Origin: Anaerolinea sp.
GTDB taxonomy: Bacteria; Chloroflexota; Anaerolineae; Anaerolineales; Anaerolineaceae
Assembly (NCBI GenBank): GCA_029975055.1
Contig: JARKPU010000051.1
Coordinates: 248,001-312,000 of the forward strand
Reading direction: 5' to 3'
Length of the DNA stretch: 64,000 nt
A program made the position numbers and the translations under genes. Below the pieces are notes generated by a model. That model was not told the DNA's origin. It was given only the letters and a program-made list of their open reading frames with translations, and ran no database searches. Of this stretch, positions 16,195 to 25,162 are shown in pieces; within the stretch, counting starts at the first letter, position 1, and each line of letters opens with the position of its first letter.

Positions 16195-16794
16195 TCATAG
16201 CTGCAAGTTCTCTATATCTTCTTCGGAGAAAATTCCATCGGCTTCTAACCTGTGCTTCAAACGCAAACGCGCGTCGTGGATCATCTTGAAATAGTCGCAA
16301 AATTTCATCCCTAACTGCCGGGCAACTTCTTCTTTCGGCATTCGGAACATCACCATTGAACGAAGCGCCAGGCGTTGATTTTCGCTCAGTTCATCTTTAA
16401 AAATTTGGTGCAGATACTGCAAGAAGGGGTTGCCTTGTAGCTGTTCGCGCAGTTCGGATGTTATCTCTGGAAAAGGGCTGTGCGGAGCGTTTGCCTGCCA
16501 CTTTTGTTTACGAAACTCCAAAAAAGCCTGCCGGACAGCGATCTTCAAGACCCAAGTAATGAATGAACTCCGTTCATCATATTGCCCCAGGTTCTGTTGT
16601 ACATACAGAAGGGTCCTGGAGACGATCTTGTCGATCGCAGCATTCCGGTTGATGGTTTTCGGTACGATGGTTTCATCGAATGCATAAGAAATACTGCCTA
16701 AAATCACGGCATGTAAATCCTGCAAAGCACGAGAGCAGTTTTCTCCCGTGCTGTTCAAGTCATCCAACCAGTCTTTGTTCGATCGTTGTCTCAT
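16195..16794 (-). CDS. ECF-type RNA polymerase sigma factor
   Basis: This 199-residue protein has a region-2-like segment (DERSSFITWVLKIAVRQAFLEFRKQKW) and a region-4 helix-turn-helix (SENQRLALRSMVMFRMPKEEVARQLGMKF ending HDARLRLKHRL). It is paralogous to the sigma factor at 38237-38875 along the whole length, including the N-terminus (MRQRSNKDWLDDL versus MLKRTNEQWISDL). No anti-sigma gene is adjacent; instead it is flanked by two selenoprotein genes in one operon, so it may respond to redox or selenium status (inference). Confidence 0.88.
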   Translation of the reverse strand: MRQRSNKDWLDDLNSTGENCSRALQDLHAVILGSISYAFDETIVPKTINRNAAIDKIVSRTLLYVQQNLGQYDERSSFITWVLKIAVRQAFLEFRKQKWQANAPHSPFPEITSELREQLQGNPFLQYLHQIFKDELSENQRLALRSMVMFRMPKEEVARQLGMKFCDYFKMIHDARLRLKHRLEADGIFSEEDIENLQL

Positions 16795-16839
16795 CGAAAA
16801 TCCAACGTTCCTTTGTGCGATAGGTGAATGTGATCTGGT

Positions 16840-17547
16840 TTACCCAGACGGAAAAGCCTTCCGGAATTCGTCTACCGCTTTAGGCCCATTCTGTTCCAGC
16901 CTGCGATAAAACTGATCTCGCTCTTGATTGCGGTAATCTAATCGCTCAACATGGAACGGAGCCAGGCGTTCACCCGCTTTCCGGCGTTCAGGAATTTGGG
17001 TGAAATAATCCAGGGCATTGGCGATACTGGCTGCATCGCTCCAATCCGATTTGTAGACAGGGATTCCTGATTTGGTAAAGATCCAGGTCATATTGGGCAT
17101 GGAGCCAAAAGCCCGGTGGCAAGCGCCATCCAATGAATCCAGCAAGATCGGACGGCTGACACCGTAAACATCACGCAGTGCATGGGCATGCCGGTATTTC
17201 TGTTCCATGCTGGTCAGGTGCGGATAGTTCTCCCCTGGATGGGCTTCATGGGTGTAAATAAACACCGATCCGACCCCTTTGGGTGCAAAATTAGAGGCGA
17301 TCTTGTTCATGGCCGGCGACGCCAGCCCGCAGTATGGTCAGGTAAAGCTGCCAAACTCCACCACCGTGAACATTGATTGGCTGATGACCTGGCTGAGGGA
17401 CGTCTGCGTTCCATCCAGATCCCAGAGCGGAAAATCCGGAGCTGCCTGGCCGAGCGGGGGACTGGAGGAGAAATTCATCCAGCGCTCGAACTTCTCGGGG
17501 ATAAATTCATCATAATTATAGTGATCAATAAGGTTCGATTCTGTCAT
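16840..17547 (-). CDS. Iodothyronine deiodinase-like selenoprotein, Sec at residue 70
   Basis: This 235-residue protein is continuous if TGA at 17340-17338 is selenocysteine. The site reads VVEFGSFT-U-PYCG, which closely matches the deiodinase signature N-F-G-S-C-T-U-P-P-F, and FIYTHEAHPGE matches the deiodinase Y-x-x-E-A-H segment. The N-terminal part (APDFPLWDLDGTQTSL) is a redoxin start, so the fold is thioredoxin-like. Bacterial deiodinase-like proteins have no known thyroid-hormone substrate; reductive dehalogenation or peroxide reduction are possibilities. The GSFT-U-PYC arrangement adds a resolving cysteine three residues after Sec. It follows zwf by only 9 bp, so NADPH supply and this enzyme are co-expressed. 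Confidence 0.88.
17311..17327 (-). promoter_or_regulatory. Putative bacterial SECIS hairpin of the deiodinase-like gene
   Basis: In minus-strand orientation GGCTGGC pairs with GCCGGCC (six Watson-Crick pairs and one U-G) around the loop GTC (17320-17318). The loop starts 17 nt after the TGA with G in first position, within the bacterial SECIS consensus. Confidence 0.65.
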
Positions 17548-17556
17548 ATTGTCCGG

Positions 17557-19023
17557 TCATTTTGACGGGTGATTCCCGCATCCTCGCATCCACTTGTACG
17601 AGTCGCGATCCAACAGCGCTTCTGCCTCAGTTGGTCCCCAACTGCCTGGTTCGTATATCGCTAGCGGTGGACCATCGGGGCTTTCCCAGGCCGACAGGAT
17701 GGGGTCGAGCAATTCCCAGGCGAGTTCGTTGCGATCGCTGCGGGTGAAAAGCGATGCGTCGCCATGCAACCCATCCAGCAGCAGCCTTTCGTATGCTTCT
17801 GGAATGGCTTTTTCTCCAAAGACGTCTCGATAATGATACTCTAGATCAACTGAGCGTGTATCAGCACTTGTGTCTGGAACTTTCGTCTCAAATTTTAAGT
17901 GGATCCCTTCATCCGGTTGAAGGCAAAGCGTCAGCGTATTCGAGGTAAATTCATATTCATCGGGTAAGGGGAACATACGGTGCGGCGGGCGTTTGAACTG
18001 GACGACGATCTCGCTCATCTTCTCTTTTAATCGTTTCCCGGACCGCAGATAGAAAGGTACGCCCTGCCAGCGCCAGTTGTCAATATAGAAACGAATCGCT
18101 GCATAGGTAGCTGTCTGCGTATTTGGCGCGACACCTTCTTCCGCTTGATAGCCCTGGTATTGGCCGCGTACTGCATGCAGTCCAACCTGATCAAAGGGGA
18201 TTTTCCGTATGGCCTTTAGCACCTTGACCTTCTCGTCACGCTGGTCATCGGCTTTGTGCGAAGCGGGTGGTTCCATGGCGATCAGCGAAAGCAGCTGAAG
18301 CAGGTGGTTTTGGAACATATCCCGGACCACACCCACTTTGTCATAATAACCAGCACGCTGCTCAAGCCCCACTGTTTCGGCCACGGTAATTTGAACATTG
18401 TCGATATAGTTTCGGTTCCAAACGGGCTCAAAGATCGTATTCGCAAACCGGGCAATCATAATATTTTGGACAGTCTCTTTGCCCAGGTAGTGATCGATGC
18501 GGTAAATTTGATCCTCGCGCAGTACCTGCCGTATTTCTCGATTCAGACTTCGCGCAGATTCTAGATCGGTCCCAAAAGGCTTTTCAATCACAACCCTTCG
18601 CCAGCCGCCGTTCTCCTCTACCTGGCCGGTTTTTCCCAGGTTGGTAATGATATGGGTGAAGAAATCCGGCGGCGTTGCCAGGTAGAACAGGCGGTATGCT
18701 GACCCATTTTCGATTTGCGCCAGCATGAGCGCCAGGCGTTGGAAAGAGGCTTCATCCTGGAAGTTCCCAGCGTGGTAAAACAATCGATCTGAGAACTTAT
18801 GCCAGGCGGTTTCATCAATTTTGTAATCGGCATATTTTTCAATCCCGCTGCGAGCCGCATTGCAAAGATCCTCGTCACTCCAGGCGCGTCCTGCAAAGCC
18901 GATGATTTGGAAGTCGCCATTCAGCCGGCCTTTCTGGTAAAGATTAAACAAGGCCGGGATCAATTTGCGCTGCGCCAGATCCCCGGATATCCCAAAAATG
19001 ATAATCGATGTTGATGTACTCAA
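17557..19023 (-). CDS. zwf: Glucose-6-phosphate 1-dehydrogenase
   Basis: This 488-residue enzyme oxidises glucose 6-phosphate to 6-phosphogluconolactone and makes NADPH, the entry to the oxidative pentose phosphate pathway. The nucleotide-binding FGISGDLAQRKL and the active-site RIDHYLGKE are intact and the length is normal. I place the start at TTG 19023 because AGGAG lies 8 bp upstream and the protein then begins just before the dinucleotide-binding strand; the longer frame to 19095 has no ribosome site. It leads the operon with the deiodinase-like protein, sigma factor and GrdB-like protein. tal is divergent, gnd is at 26085. Confidence 0.95.
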   Translation of the reverse strand: MSTSTSIIIFGISGDLAQRKLIPALFNLYQKGRLNGDFQIIGFAGRAWSDEDLCNAARSGIEKYADYKIDETAWHKFSDRLFYHAGNFQDEASFQRLALMLAQIENGSAYRLFYLATPPDFFTHIITNLGKTGQVEENGGWRRVVIEKPFGTDLESARSLNREIRQVLREDQIYRIDHYLGKETVQNIMIARFANTIFEPVWNRNYIDNVQITVAETVGLEQRAGYYDKVGVVRDMFQNHLLQLLSLIAMEPPASHKADDQRDEKVKVLKAIRKIPFDQVGLHAVRGQYQGYQAEEGVAPNTQTATYAAIRFYIDNWRWQGVPFYLRSGKRLKEKMSEIVVQFKRPPHRMFPLPDEYEFTSNTLTLCLQPDEGIHLKFETKVPDTSADTRSVDLEYHYRDVFGEKAIPEAYERLLLDGLHGDASLFTRSDRNELAWELLDPILSAWESPDGPPLAIYEPGSWGPTEAEALLDRDSYKWMRGCGNHPSK

Positions 19024-19179
19024 GTTGAATACTCCTAAGTTGGCTACGGTGCCGATGCACCATGTTTCTCTATGTCGAGAGGAAAAACAAATCAAATATC
19101 CTGTCTTGTTTATATAGATGGTGTAATCAATCCCATTCTTACCTTTCTCAGCAAAACGAAAATCGTAATTAATTGTTCC

Positions 19180-19192
19180 TTGACATTGTCAA
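19180..19192. promoter_or_regulatory. Palindrome in the zwf/tal divergent promoter region
   Basis: TTGACATTGTCAA is a perfect palindrome (arms TTGACA and TGTCAA around T) in the 291-bp gap between divergent zwf and tal. Its arms can each serve as a -35 box, so it may be an operator or a pair of overlapping -35 elements. No convincing -10 box was fixed for either gene. Confidence 0.4.
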
Positions 19193-19314
19193 ATGAGACG
19201 AAGCGTCGAATGACACTGAAATTTGTCTTGAATCAATGCTTACATACTGGGGAGTAATAATTTCGATCTCAGGGATGTCTACAGCTCAATTAGTCTTATT
19301 AACAGAGGGTTCTC

Positions 19315-20436
19315 ATGTCAAGAATTCACGAACTTACAAAGCACGGCCAATCTATTTGGTATGACAATATTCGTCGAACGATGCTCGTTTCTGGAGAACT
19401 AAAGAATCTCATAGATTTTGGAGTAACAGGTGTCACCTCCAACCCTACAATTTTTGAAAAGGCAATTGCCGGCAGCAGCGACTACGATGCTGACTTACAA
19501 AGAATGGTCACACAGGGTTTTGACACCAACTCCATATATGAAACCCTGATTCTGGATGATATTCGCTCAGCCGCAGATGTTCTCAGGCCGGTTTATGACC
19601 GGACGGAAAAGAAAGACGGGTACGTCAGCCTGGAAGTGCGTCCAACGCTGGCAAACGACACGGCCGGCACAATTGAGGAAGCCCGGAGTTTATTTGCTGC
19701 GCTTGGTCGTCCAAACGTGATGATTAAGGTGCCCGCAACACTGCAAGGCATTCCTGCGATTGAAACGTTGATTTCTGAGGGGATCAATGTCAATGTAACC
19801 CTCATTTTTTCCCTCAAGCAGTATGAGGCCGTTGCAGAAGCATATATTGCAGGTCTCGAAAAACGGGCAGTCTCCGGGGAAAACATCAGTAATGTTGCTT
19901 CGGTAGCTTCATTTTTCATCAGTCGCGTGGATAGCCTTATCGATCCAGCTTTGACGCAGGCTGGCATTCCTCAATTGCAGGGAAAAATCGCCATTGCAAA
20001 TGCAAAGCTAGCAAATGCCAGATTCTATGAACTTTTCGCTGGGCCGGGTTGGGAAAAACTGGCCGAACGTGGCGCTCAGGTACAACGTCCTTTATGGGCA
20101 AGCACCGGAACAAAAAGTCCTGCTTATCCTGACACCTTATATGTTGACGCACTGATCGGTCCGGATACCGTGAATACGCTTCCACCGGTGACGTTGGAGG
20201 CCTATCTGGATCACGGAAATACCGAGGAAAGTTTGACGGCCGGTTTTGAGGATGCAGTTCAATATTTAGCAAGGTTGGCAGATGCCGGGATAGTGCTGGA
20301 TGAAATAACCCAACAATTACTAGAGGATGGTTTATCAGCGTTTAAAAAATCCTTTGAGACTTTACTTACTGGCATTGCGGAGAAGCGGGATTTCTATGAA
20401 AACCGAAAGCGAGTAGGCGAGGAGGATGTTCGATGA
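19315..20436 (+). CDS. tal: Transaldolase
   Basis: This 373-residue enzyme moves a dihydroxyacetone unit between sugar phosphates in the non-oxidative pentose phosphate pathway. It has the N-terminal GVTSNPTIFEKAI signature, the Schiff-base lysine in VMIKVPAT (K138) and the NVTLIFSLKQYEAV segment. Its length fits the longer bacterial TalB-like subgroup of about 370 residues. GAGG lies just before the ATG. Its end overlaps the HAD gene by four bases. Confidence 0.95.
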   Translation: MSRIHELTKHGQSIWYDNIRRTMLVSGELKNLIDFGVTGVTSNPTIFEKAIAGSSDYDADLQRMVTQGFDTNSIYETLILDDIRSAADVLRPVYDRTEKKDGYVSLEVRPTLANDTAGTIEEARSLFAALGRPNVMIKVPATLQGIPAIETLISEGINVNVTLIFSLKQYEAVAEAYIAGLEKRAVSGENISNVASVASFFISRVDSLIDPALTQAGIPQLQGKIAIANAKLANARFYELFAGPGWEKLAERGAQVQRPLWASTGTKSPAYPDTLYVDALIGPDTVNTLPPVTLEAYLDHGNTEESLTAGFEDAVQYLARLADAGIVLDEITQQLLEDGLSAFKKSFETLLTGIAEKRDFYENRKRVGEEDVR

Positions 20437-21221
20437 TCCGGGCAATGATCTTTGATTTGGATGGCACCCTGGTGCAAACGGAACGCTTGAAAGCCTATTC
20501 GTATGCAAAAGCAATCCAAGAATTGAGCCCAGCCCCAGTGGATGAAGATGTAATCATCGAGGCATTTAAAGAGGTGGTTGGCCTATCTCGTCGAGAGGTT
20601 GCACAATGTCTCTTACAGGCATTCGATCTTGAATCCCAGGCGCAGTCTCGCATGGATCAATTTGGTGTTACAACGCCCTGGCAGGCATTTGTCCAGATCC
20701 GCCTCAAATACTATGAACAAATGCTGATCGATCCGCAGGTAATTCGCGACAATGTCTGGCCACATAATATGGCGTTGTTGTCAGAAGCCCGTCAGTCGGG
20801 CTGTCTCGTTGGACTGGCGACCATGTCTTACTGTCCTCAGGTCCATCGTATTCTTGATGCCCTAAACCTGCAAGCTGCGTTTGATTTTGTAGCAAGCCGG
20901 GACGATGTGGAAAACGGCAAACCCGACCCGGAAATATATCATCTGGTTGCGAATGAACTCCACGTCATACCATCAGAATGCCTGGTGATTGAAGATTCGC
21001 CAAGTGGTGTGAAAGCGGCTTTAGCGGCTGGCATGCAGGTGATTGCTGTTACAACACCATTTACGCGAACTGCATTTCATGGAAGCCAGCTGTTAGACCC
21101 ACGATGGATTGTCAACGATCCATCAACGCTTCCATCTGTTTTGGCAGATCGGATGCTTTCCAACCATCATGGAGCCGTAGATTCGACGGTATTAGAAAAA
21201 CAGCCCGGTGTGGATTATTAA
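20433..21221 (+). CDS. HAD-superfamily phosphatase, phosphoglycolate phosphatase/beta-phosphoglucomutase-like
   Basis: This 262-residue protein has the catalytic FDLDGTL (nucleophile Asp8, acid Asp10), an alpha-helical cap, motif II in ATMS, and motifs III-IV in GKPDPEIYH and VIEDSPSGVKAALAAGM. It should hydrolyse or transfer phosphate from a small sugar phosphate. Coupling to transaldolase suggests a sugar-phosphate substrate. Confidence 0.85.
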   Translation: MIRAMIFDLDGTLVQTERLKAYSYAKAIQELSPAPVDEDVIIEAFKEVVGLSRREVAQCLLQAFDLESQAQSRMDQFGVTTPWQAFVQIRLKYYEQMLIDPQVIRDNVWPHNMALLSEARQSGCLVGLATMSYCPQVHRILDALNLQAAFDFVASRDDVENGKPDPEIYHLVANELHVIPSECLVIEDSPSGVKAALAAGMQVIAVTTPFTRTAFHGSQLLDPRWIVNDPSTLPSVLADRMLSNHHGAVDSTVLEKQPGVDY

Positions 21222-21372
21222 CGCCTGGATGAAAAGAATTCATCAACATGAGTAATAAGTAGGTTCGATAACGCGTCTATGGGAATGAGAGATAGATTTC
21301 AGGTGTAGACGGCCATACGACGATCCAGCCGTCTCAGCCTTTCGTGATGTTCGCGATGAAGAAAATGTGAGA

Positions 21373-22089
21373 ATGAGTAGCAAAGTGATTGGTCGACCTT
21401 ACACGATACTAAACGTCGCGATGACGGCTGACGGCAAAACGGACACGTTCGCCCGGCAGGGAGCGATGATTTCGTCCAATCTGGATATGGAGCGGGTCGA
21501 CCGTTTCCGCGCATCCAGTGATGCCATCCTGGTAGGTGGCCTTACGCTGCTCGGTGATGATCCCAGGCTTCTCGTTAAATCAGCAGCACTACGAAGAGAA
21601 CGCCTTGAGCGCGGAATGGATGAAAACCCAATCAAAGTAGCCGTTGTCACCAGGGCTGATATTCGGCCTGACAGTCGCTTTTTAACCTATGGGCCGGCAA
21701 AGATCATGGTCTTCACGACCACCCAGACTTCACTTTCACAAATCGATGCGCTGCGTGAACGAGGGATTTGGGTCCATATTACCGAAGCGAGTCGGGTGAA
21801 CCTTCTTTCGGTGATGGAAGCGCTTCACCAGGCTGGCGTGAAGCAACTATTGGTAGAAGGCGGTGGCACATTGAATGAAGCGCTGCTGCGGTTGGACTTG
21901 GTGGATGAGATCAATGTGTATATCGCACCGCTTATATTTGGCGGAGCAAACGCACCGACCTTTGCGAGTGGACCTGGCCTGGAGAGGGAAGCGGCCAAAC
22001 CGTTGAAATTAACCAACGTCCAACAGTATGATGATGGTGGAATCGTATTGCGTTATGTTGTCTTTAAGACAGCCAATATAGAGGCATAG
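21373..22089 (+). CDS. RibD C-terminal-type pyrimidine reductase
   Basis: This 238-residue protein is a stand-alone RibD C-terminal (dihydrofolate-reductase-like) domain: RPYTILNVAMTADGKT, SDAILVGGLTLLGDDPRL and LLVEGGGTLNEALL are the characteristic NADPH- and substrate-binding segments. It would reduce the ribosylaminopyrimidine intermediate of riboflavin synthesis, and ribA follows 21 bp downstream. I use ATG 21373; GTG 21367 is possible and the ribosome site is weak for both. No FMN riboswitch was seen upstream. Confidence 0.88.
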   Translation: MSSKVIGRPYTILNVAMTADGKTDTFARQGAMISSNLDMERVDRFRASSDAILVGGLTLLGDDPRLLVKSAALRRERLERGMDENPIKVAVVTRADIRPDSRFLTYGPAKIMVFTTTQTSLSQIDALRERGIWVHITEASRVNLLSVMEALHQAGVKQLLVEGGGTLNEALLRLDLVDEINVYIAPLIFGGANAPTFASGPGLEREAAKPLKLTNVQQYDDGGIVLRYVVFKTANIEA

Positions 22090-22110
22090 AATCACAAAAG
22101 GAGATCGGAC

Positions 22111-22890
22111 ATGCCACTGAATCATTTACAAATCAAAGAGATATTAGATGAGAACCGCGCCCACGAATGTGAAGGTTACGGTAAAGATCATATTTGTGTG
22201 CAAATTGCTTCTATCGCAGAACTGCCCTCACGCTTTGGCCAGTTCCAGGTTGTGGCTTTTTGGAACAACCGGGATGGAAAGGAACATGCCGCGTTTGTTC
22301 ATGGCGATGTCATGGGCGCTGAGAATGTTCCCGTCCGTGTGCATTCGGAGTGCTTGACCGGGGATGCTATCGGCTCCCTGCGCTGCGACTGCCGGGATCA
22401 ACTCGAAACGGCGTTGAAGACAATTGGCGAGATGGAGAACGGCATCCTTTTGTACCTGCGCCAGGAAGGACGTGGAATCGGTTTCGTCAACAAAATTCGG
22501 GCGTATGGGCTGCAGGACTACGGTTACGATACCGTTGAAGCCAACCTCGCTTTGGGCTTCCGGGATGATGAACGTGAATACAGTGTTGCCGCCCATATGC
22601 TGGATTCCCTCAAGGTGAAGTCAATCCGGCTGTTGACCAACAACCCCAAAAAGATCAACGAACTGGCAGCATACGGGATCAAAATCAGCGAACGCTTGCC
22701 CCTGATCATTCCGCCGAATCCTTATAATGAATTCTATCTGAGAACCAAAGCTACGAAATCAGGGCATTTGCTCAGCATCGGCGACAAGGTCCGGTTACCT
22801 GAACAGGGCGATCAACCGATTGTGGCTGGAATGACGAGCGAACAGATTGGCGCGCTGCATCAAGGTGAAGACCTGGTTGTTGGAGGATAA
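22111..22890 (+). CDS. ribA: GTP cyclohydrolase II
   Basis: This 259-residue enzyme opens GTP to the diaminopyrimidine that starts riboflavin synthesis. It has the zinc-binding cluster C-LTGDAIGSLRC-D-C, RVHSECLTGD and the catalytic RQEGRGIGF. The C-terminal extension of about 55 residues is longer than in many relatives. AAAGGAG precedes the ATG. Together with the reductase upstream it forms a small riboflavin operon. Confidence 0.94.
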   Translation: MPLNHLQIKEILDENRAHECEGYGKDHICVQIASIAELPSRFGQFQVVAFWNNRDGKEHAAFVHGDVMGAENVPVRVHSECLTGDAIGSLRCDCRDQLETALKTIGEMENGILLYLRQEGRGIGFVNKIRAYGLQDYGYDTVEANLALGFRDDEREYSVAAHMLDSLKVKSIRLLTNNPKKINELAAYGIKISERLPLIIPPNPYNEFYLRTKATKSGHLLSIGDKVRLPEQGDQPIVAGMTSEQIGALHQGEDLVVGG

Positions 22891-22894
22891 ACCG

Positions 22895-23608
22895 ATGGGC
22901 ACAGAAAACCGAGTGGCAGTCATTACCGGCGCGACCGGAGGGTTAGGACGCGTGGTTACCCGTCAAATGGCTGAAAGTGGGGTCCGGCTTGTGCTGGTGG
23001 GATCCCAGGCGGAAAAGTTAGATGCCTTGAGTCGCGAACTCAAACAACCTCCCGAGCAGTGGATTCCTGTTGCGGTGGACCTGAGCCAGGTAGGTTCTGC
23101 TCAAAAAGTGCTGGATGTCTCCCTGGCCAGGTTTGGCCGGGTAGATCTGCTGCTGCATCTTGTCGGTGGATGGACTGGGGGAAAGGCGGTCCCAGAGGTG
23201 CCAGTCGAAGAGGTCGAATCCATGCTGCAGCAGCACCTCTGGACCACCTTCTACCTGGCAAAGGTGTTTGGTCCACACATGGTTGCCAACAGATGGGGCA
23301 GGATTGTGGTTGTTTCCTCACCAAGTGCGTCCGCGCCGCCGGCAAAAGGGCTGGCATATTCGGTCGGAAAATCATCCCAGGAAGCTTTAATGTTGACACT
23401 GGCCGAAGAACTGAAGGGCACGGGCGTAACTGCCAATATACTGCGCGTACGAACAATCGATGTGAATCACGAACGCGACCAGCACCCGTCCGAAAAAACA
23501 GCGGCCTGGACGACACCTGAAGAAATCGTGTCGGCCATACTGTATTTGAGCTCTGATGAGGCAGGGACGGTGAATGGCGCTCGTATTCCCTTGTACGGGA
23601 GCCCATAG
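22895..23608 (+). CDS. Short-chain dehydrogenase/reductase
   Basis: This 237-residue protein shows the NAD(P)-binding TGATGGLG near the N-terminus, an N-x-A-G equivalent replaced by LVGGW, and the catalytic Ser and YSVGK (Tyr-x-x-x-Lys). It is a classical SDR of typical length; the substrate is unknown. The ATG at 22895 follows GGAGG at good spacing and lies 4 bp after ribA, so it belongs to the riboflavin gene cluster. Confidence 0.85.
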   Translation: MGTENRVAVITGATGGLGRVVTRQMAESGVRLVLVGSQAEKLDALSRELKQPPEQWIPVAVDLSQVGSAQKVLDVSLARFGRVDLLLHLVGGWTGGKAVPEVPVEEVESMLQQHLWTTFYLAKVFGPHMVANRWGRIVVVSSPSASAPPAKGLAYSVGKSSQEALMLTLAEELKGTGVTANILRVRTIDVNHERDQHPSEKTAAWTTPEEIVSAILYLSSDEAGTVNGARIPLYGSP

Positions 23609-23609
23609 C

Positions 23610-25004
23610 ATGCGCGGGGATACCAATTGCTGGATAGGGTGGGCGAAGAGAAGCATTCTCATAATCCTTTTCTTCGCCCTCCTCCTGGCAAGCTGCACAA
23701 CAGCAAGCACGCCAGAACCCATATCGACCCCAACCGAACCAGCCGAACCCAAGCAGGGTGTAAAGGATCAACCAACGAAAGAAGACCTTGTCGAAAACAG
23801 GGAAACAATCGCTCCAGAAGACACCCTTCCTTATCTAGGCCTAACGTACATAAGCCCGGATGGGAATCGCGTGGTTGCAGGGTCAAGCCGAACTGCGCTT
23901 TCTTCAATCGACATCCGTTTACAGGGCCAACCGCTGTGGGTGGTGAGCGCGCCGTTTCAGGGAATGTCGGTTTGGTATGTGGTGTTGACAACCGGCCAGG
24001 TGCAGGTGTTTCACGTGAACGGGACAAAGGTGCTCGAACAAACCCCTGATGTGTCTTCGCTGCCCGCTGGGATGCCGCCGGCGCTGGCCGCGCAGAAAGG
24101 AGTCGTTCATCTGCTTCCGGTGACGCCCGATGCTTCGGTTGTTACGAACCCGGTCCAACTTGGCGGCGGTACGGTCGCCTATGTGGATGACGACGGGAAC
24201 CTGGTTTTGAACCGGTCCGGGCAGTTCGAACAACTGGCTTTGGACGTTTTGCCGGATGCGCGTATCCTGATAGATGAAACCGGCCGCTTGTTGTTTCTAT
24301 CTGGTCAGAGCAGCATGTACGCGCATGGTGTTTTGGGAGACAGCCTGGAAGCGACCGCCATCACGCTGGTAGACGTAAACACGAATCCTATCTTATCCCA
24401 GGTAATTGAAATCGCGGCCGGTGATGTCATTGAAGGGACTGCGCCAATCTGGGTCGATATCGATGGCGATGGCGCGCGTGAAATTGTGGTGACGCAAACC
24501 AACGCAACCGAAGGCGCTCGGATAGTGGTTTACCGGGAAGACGGCAGCATTCTCGCGCAAGGAGACCCAATCGGGCAGGGATACCGCTGGAGACACCAGT
24601 TGGCAGTGGCCCAGTTCATCCCTGGAGGCGCAATGGAAATCGCTGCCGTACGTACACCGCACATCGGCGGAGTGGTCGAAATCTATACCTTGGAAGACGA
24701 TAGGCTTGAGGTTGCGGCAACGCTCTCAGGATACAGTTCTCATCAGATTGGATCCCGTAATCTCGACAGTGCCTTCGCTGGTGATATGAATGGCGATGGC
24801 CTGGTTGAACTGATCTTGCCGAACCAGGCGCAAACGGGGCTGGCGAGCATTCAGTATGCGGAAGATGGCCTGCACGTTGTTTGGTCGGCATCTCTTGGGG
24901 GAAAATTAAGTACCAACCTGTCTGCGGTATCATTGCCAGACGGTACCGTGGCTTTCGGGGCTGGAACATCAAACCAGATATTGCGAATATGGTTTCAAGA
25001 TTGA
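23610..25004 (+). CDS. Secreted lipoprotein with FG-GAP/VCBS-like repeats
   Basis: This 464-residue protein has a lipoprotein signal with lipobox LLASC, a Pro/Glu/Thr-rich linker, and a body with two calcium-loop-like repeats: VDIDGDGAREIVV and AGDMNGDGLVELIL. These D-x-D-G-D-G segments are typical of FG-GAP/VCBS beta-propellers in extracellular proteins. The ATG at 23610 begins one base after the SDR stop; a longer in-frame start lies inside SDR. It is probably anchored on the outer face; its ligand is unknown. Confidence 0.8.
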   Translation: MRGDTNCWIGWAKRSILIILFFALLLASCTTASTPEPISTPTEPAEPKQGVKDQPTKEDLVENRETIAPEDTLPYLGLTYISPDGNRVVAGSSRTALSSIDIRLQGQPLWVVSAPFQGMSVWYVVLTTGQVQVFHVNGTKVLEQTPDVSSLPAGMPPALAAQKGVVHLLPVTPDASVVTNPVQLGGGTVAYVDDDGNLVLNRSGQFEQLALDVLPDARILIDETGRLLFLSGQSSMYAHGVLGDSLEATAITLVDVNTNPILSQVIEIAAGDVIEGTAPIWVDIDGDGAREIVVTQTNATEGARIVVYREDGSILAQGDPIGQGYRWRHQLAVAQFIPGGAMEIAAVRTPHIGGVVEIYTLEDDRLEVAATLSGYSSHQIGSRNLDSAFAGDMNGDGLVELILPNQAQTGLASIQYAEDGLHVVWSASLGGKLSTNLSAVSLPDGTVAFGAGTSNQILRIWFQD

Positions 25005-25085
25005 CCCGTGCTTCATATCTCTCGTAAGAATTACGCTTTTCGCCGCGTCTTATCCCATAAGAAATACAAGAAACGAAGCGAGCTC

Positions 25086-25108
25086 CGCCAGGTAATTTCC
25101 TCCTGGCG
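25086..25108 (+). terminator. Hairpin after the lipoprotein gene
   Basis: CGCCAGG (25086-25092) pairs with CCTGGCG (25102-25108). There is no U-run, so terminator function is only possible. It lies in the gap before the DUF4395 gene. Confidence 0.35.
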
Positions 25109-25162
25109 ATGGCTTTGCTTGTGAATATTGGTAGTTATGCCCGGCTTTGGAGGTGACTCACA

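Noticed and set aside
21222..21372. Possible FMN riboswitch before the riboflavin genes
   Set aside because: Only a 7-bp hairpin (AGACGGC/GCCGTCT) is seen; the conserved core of the FMN aptamer is absent.
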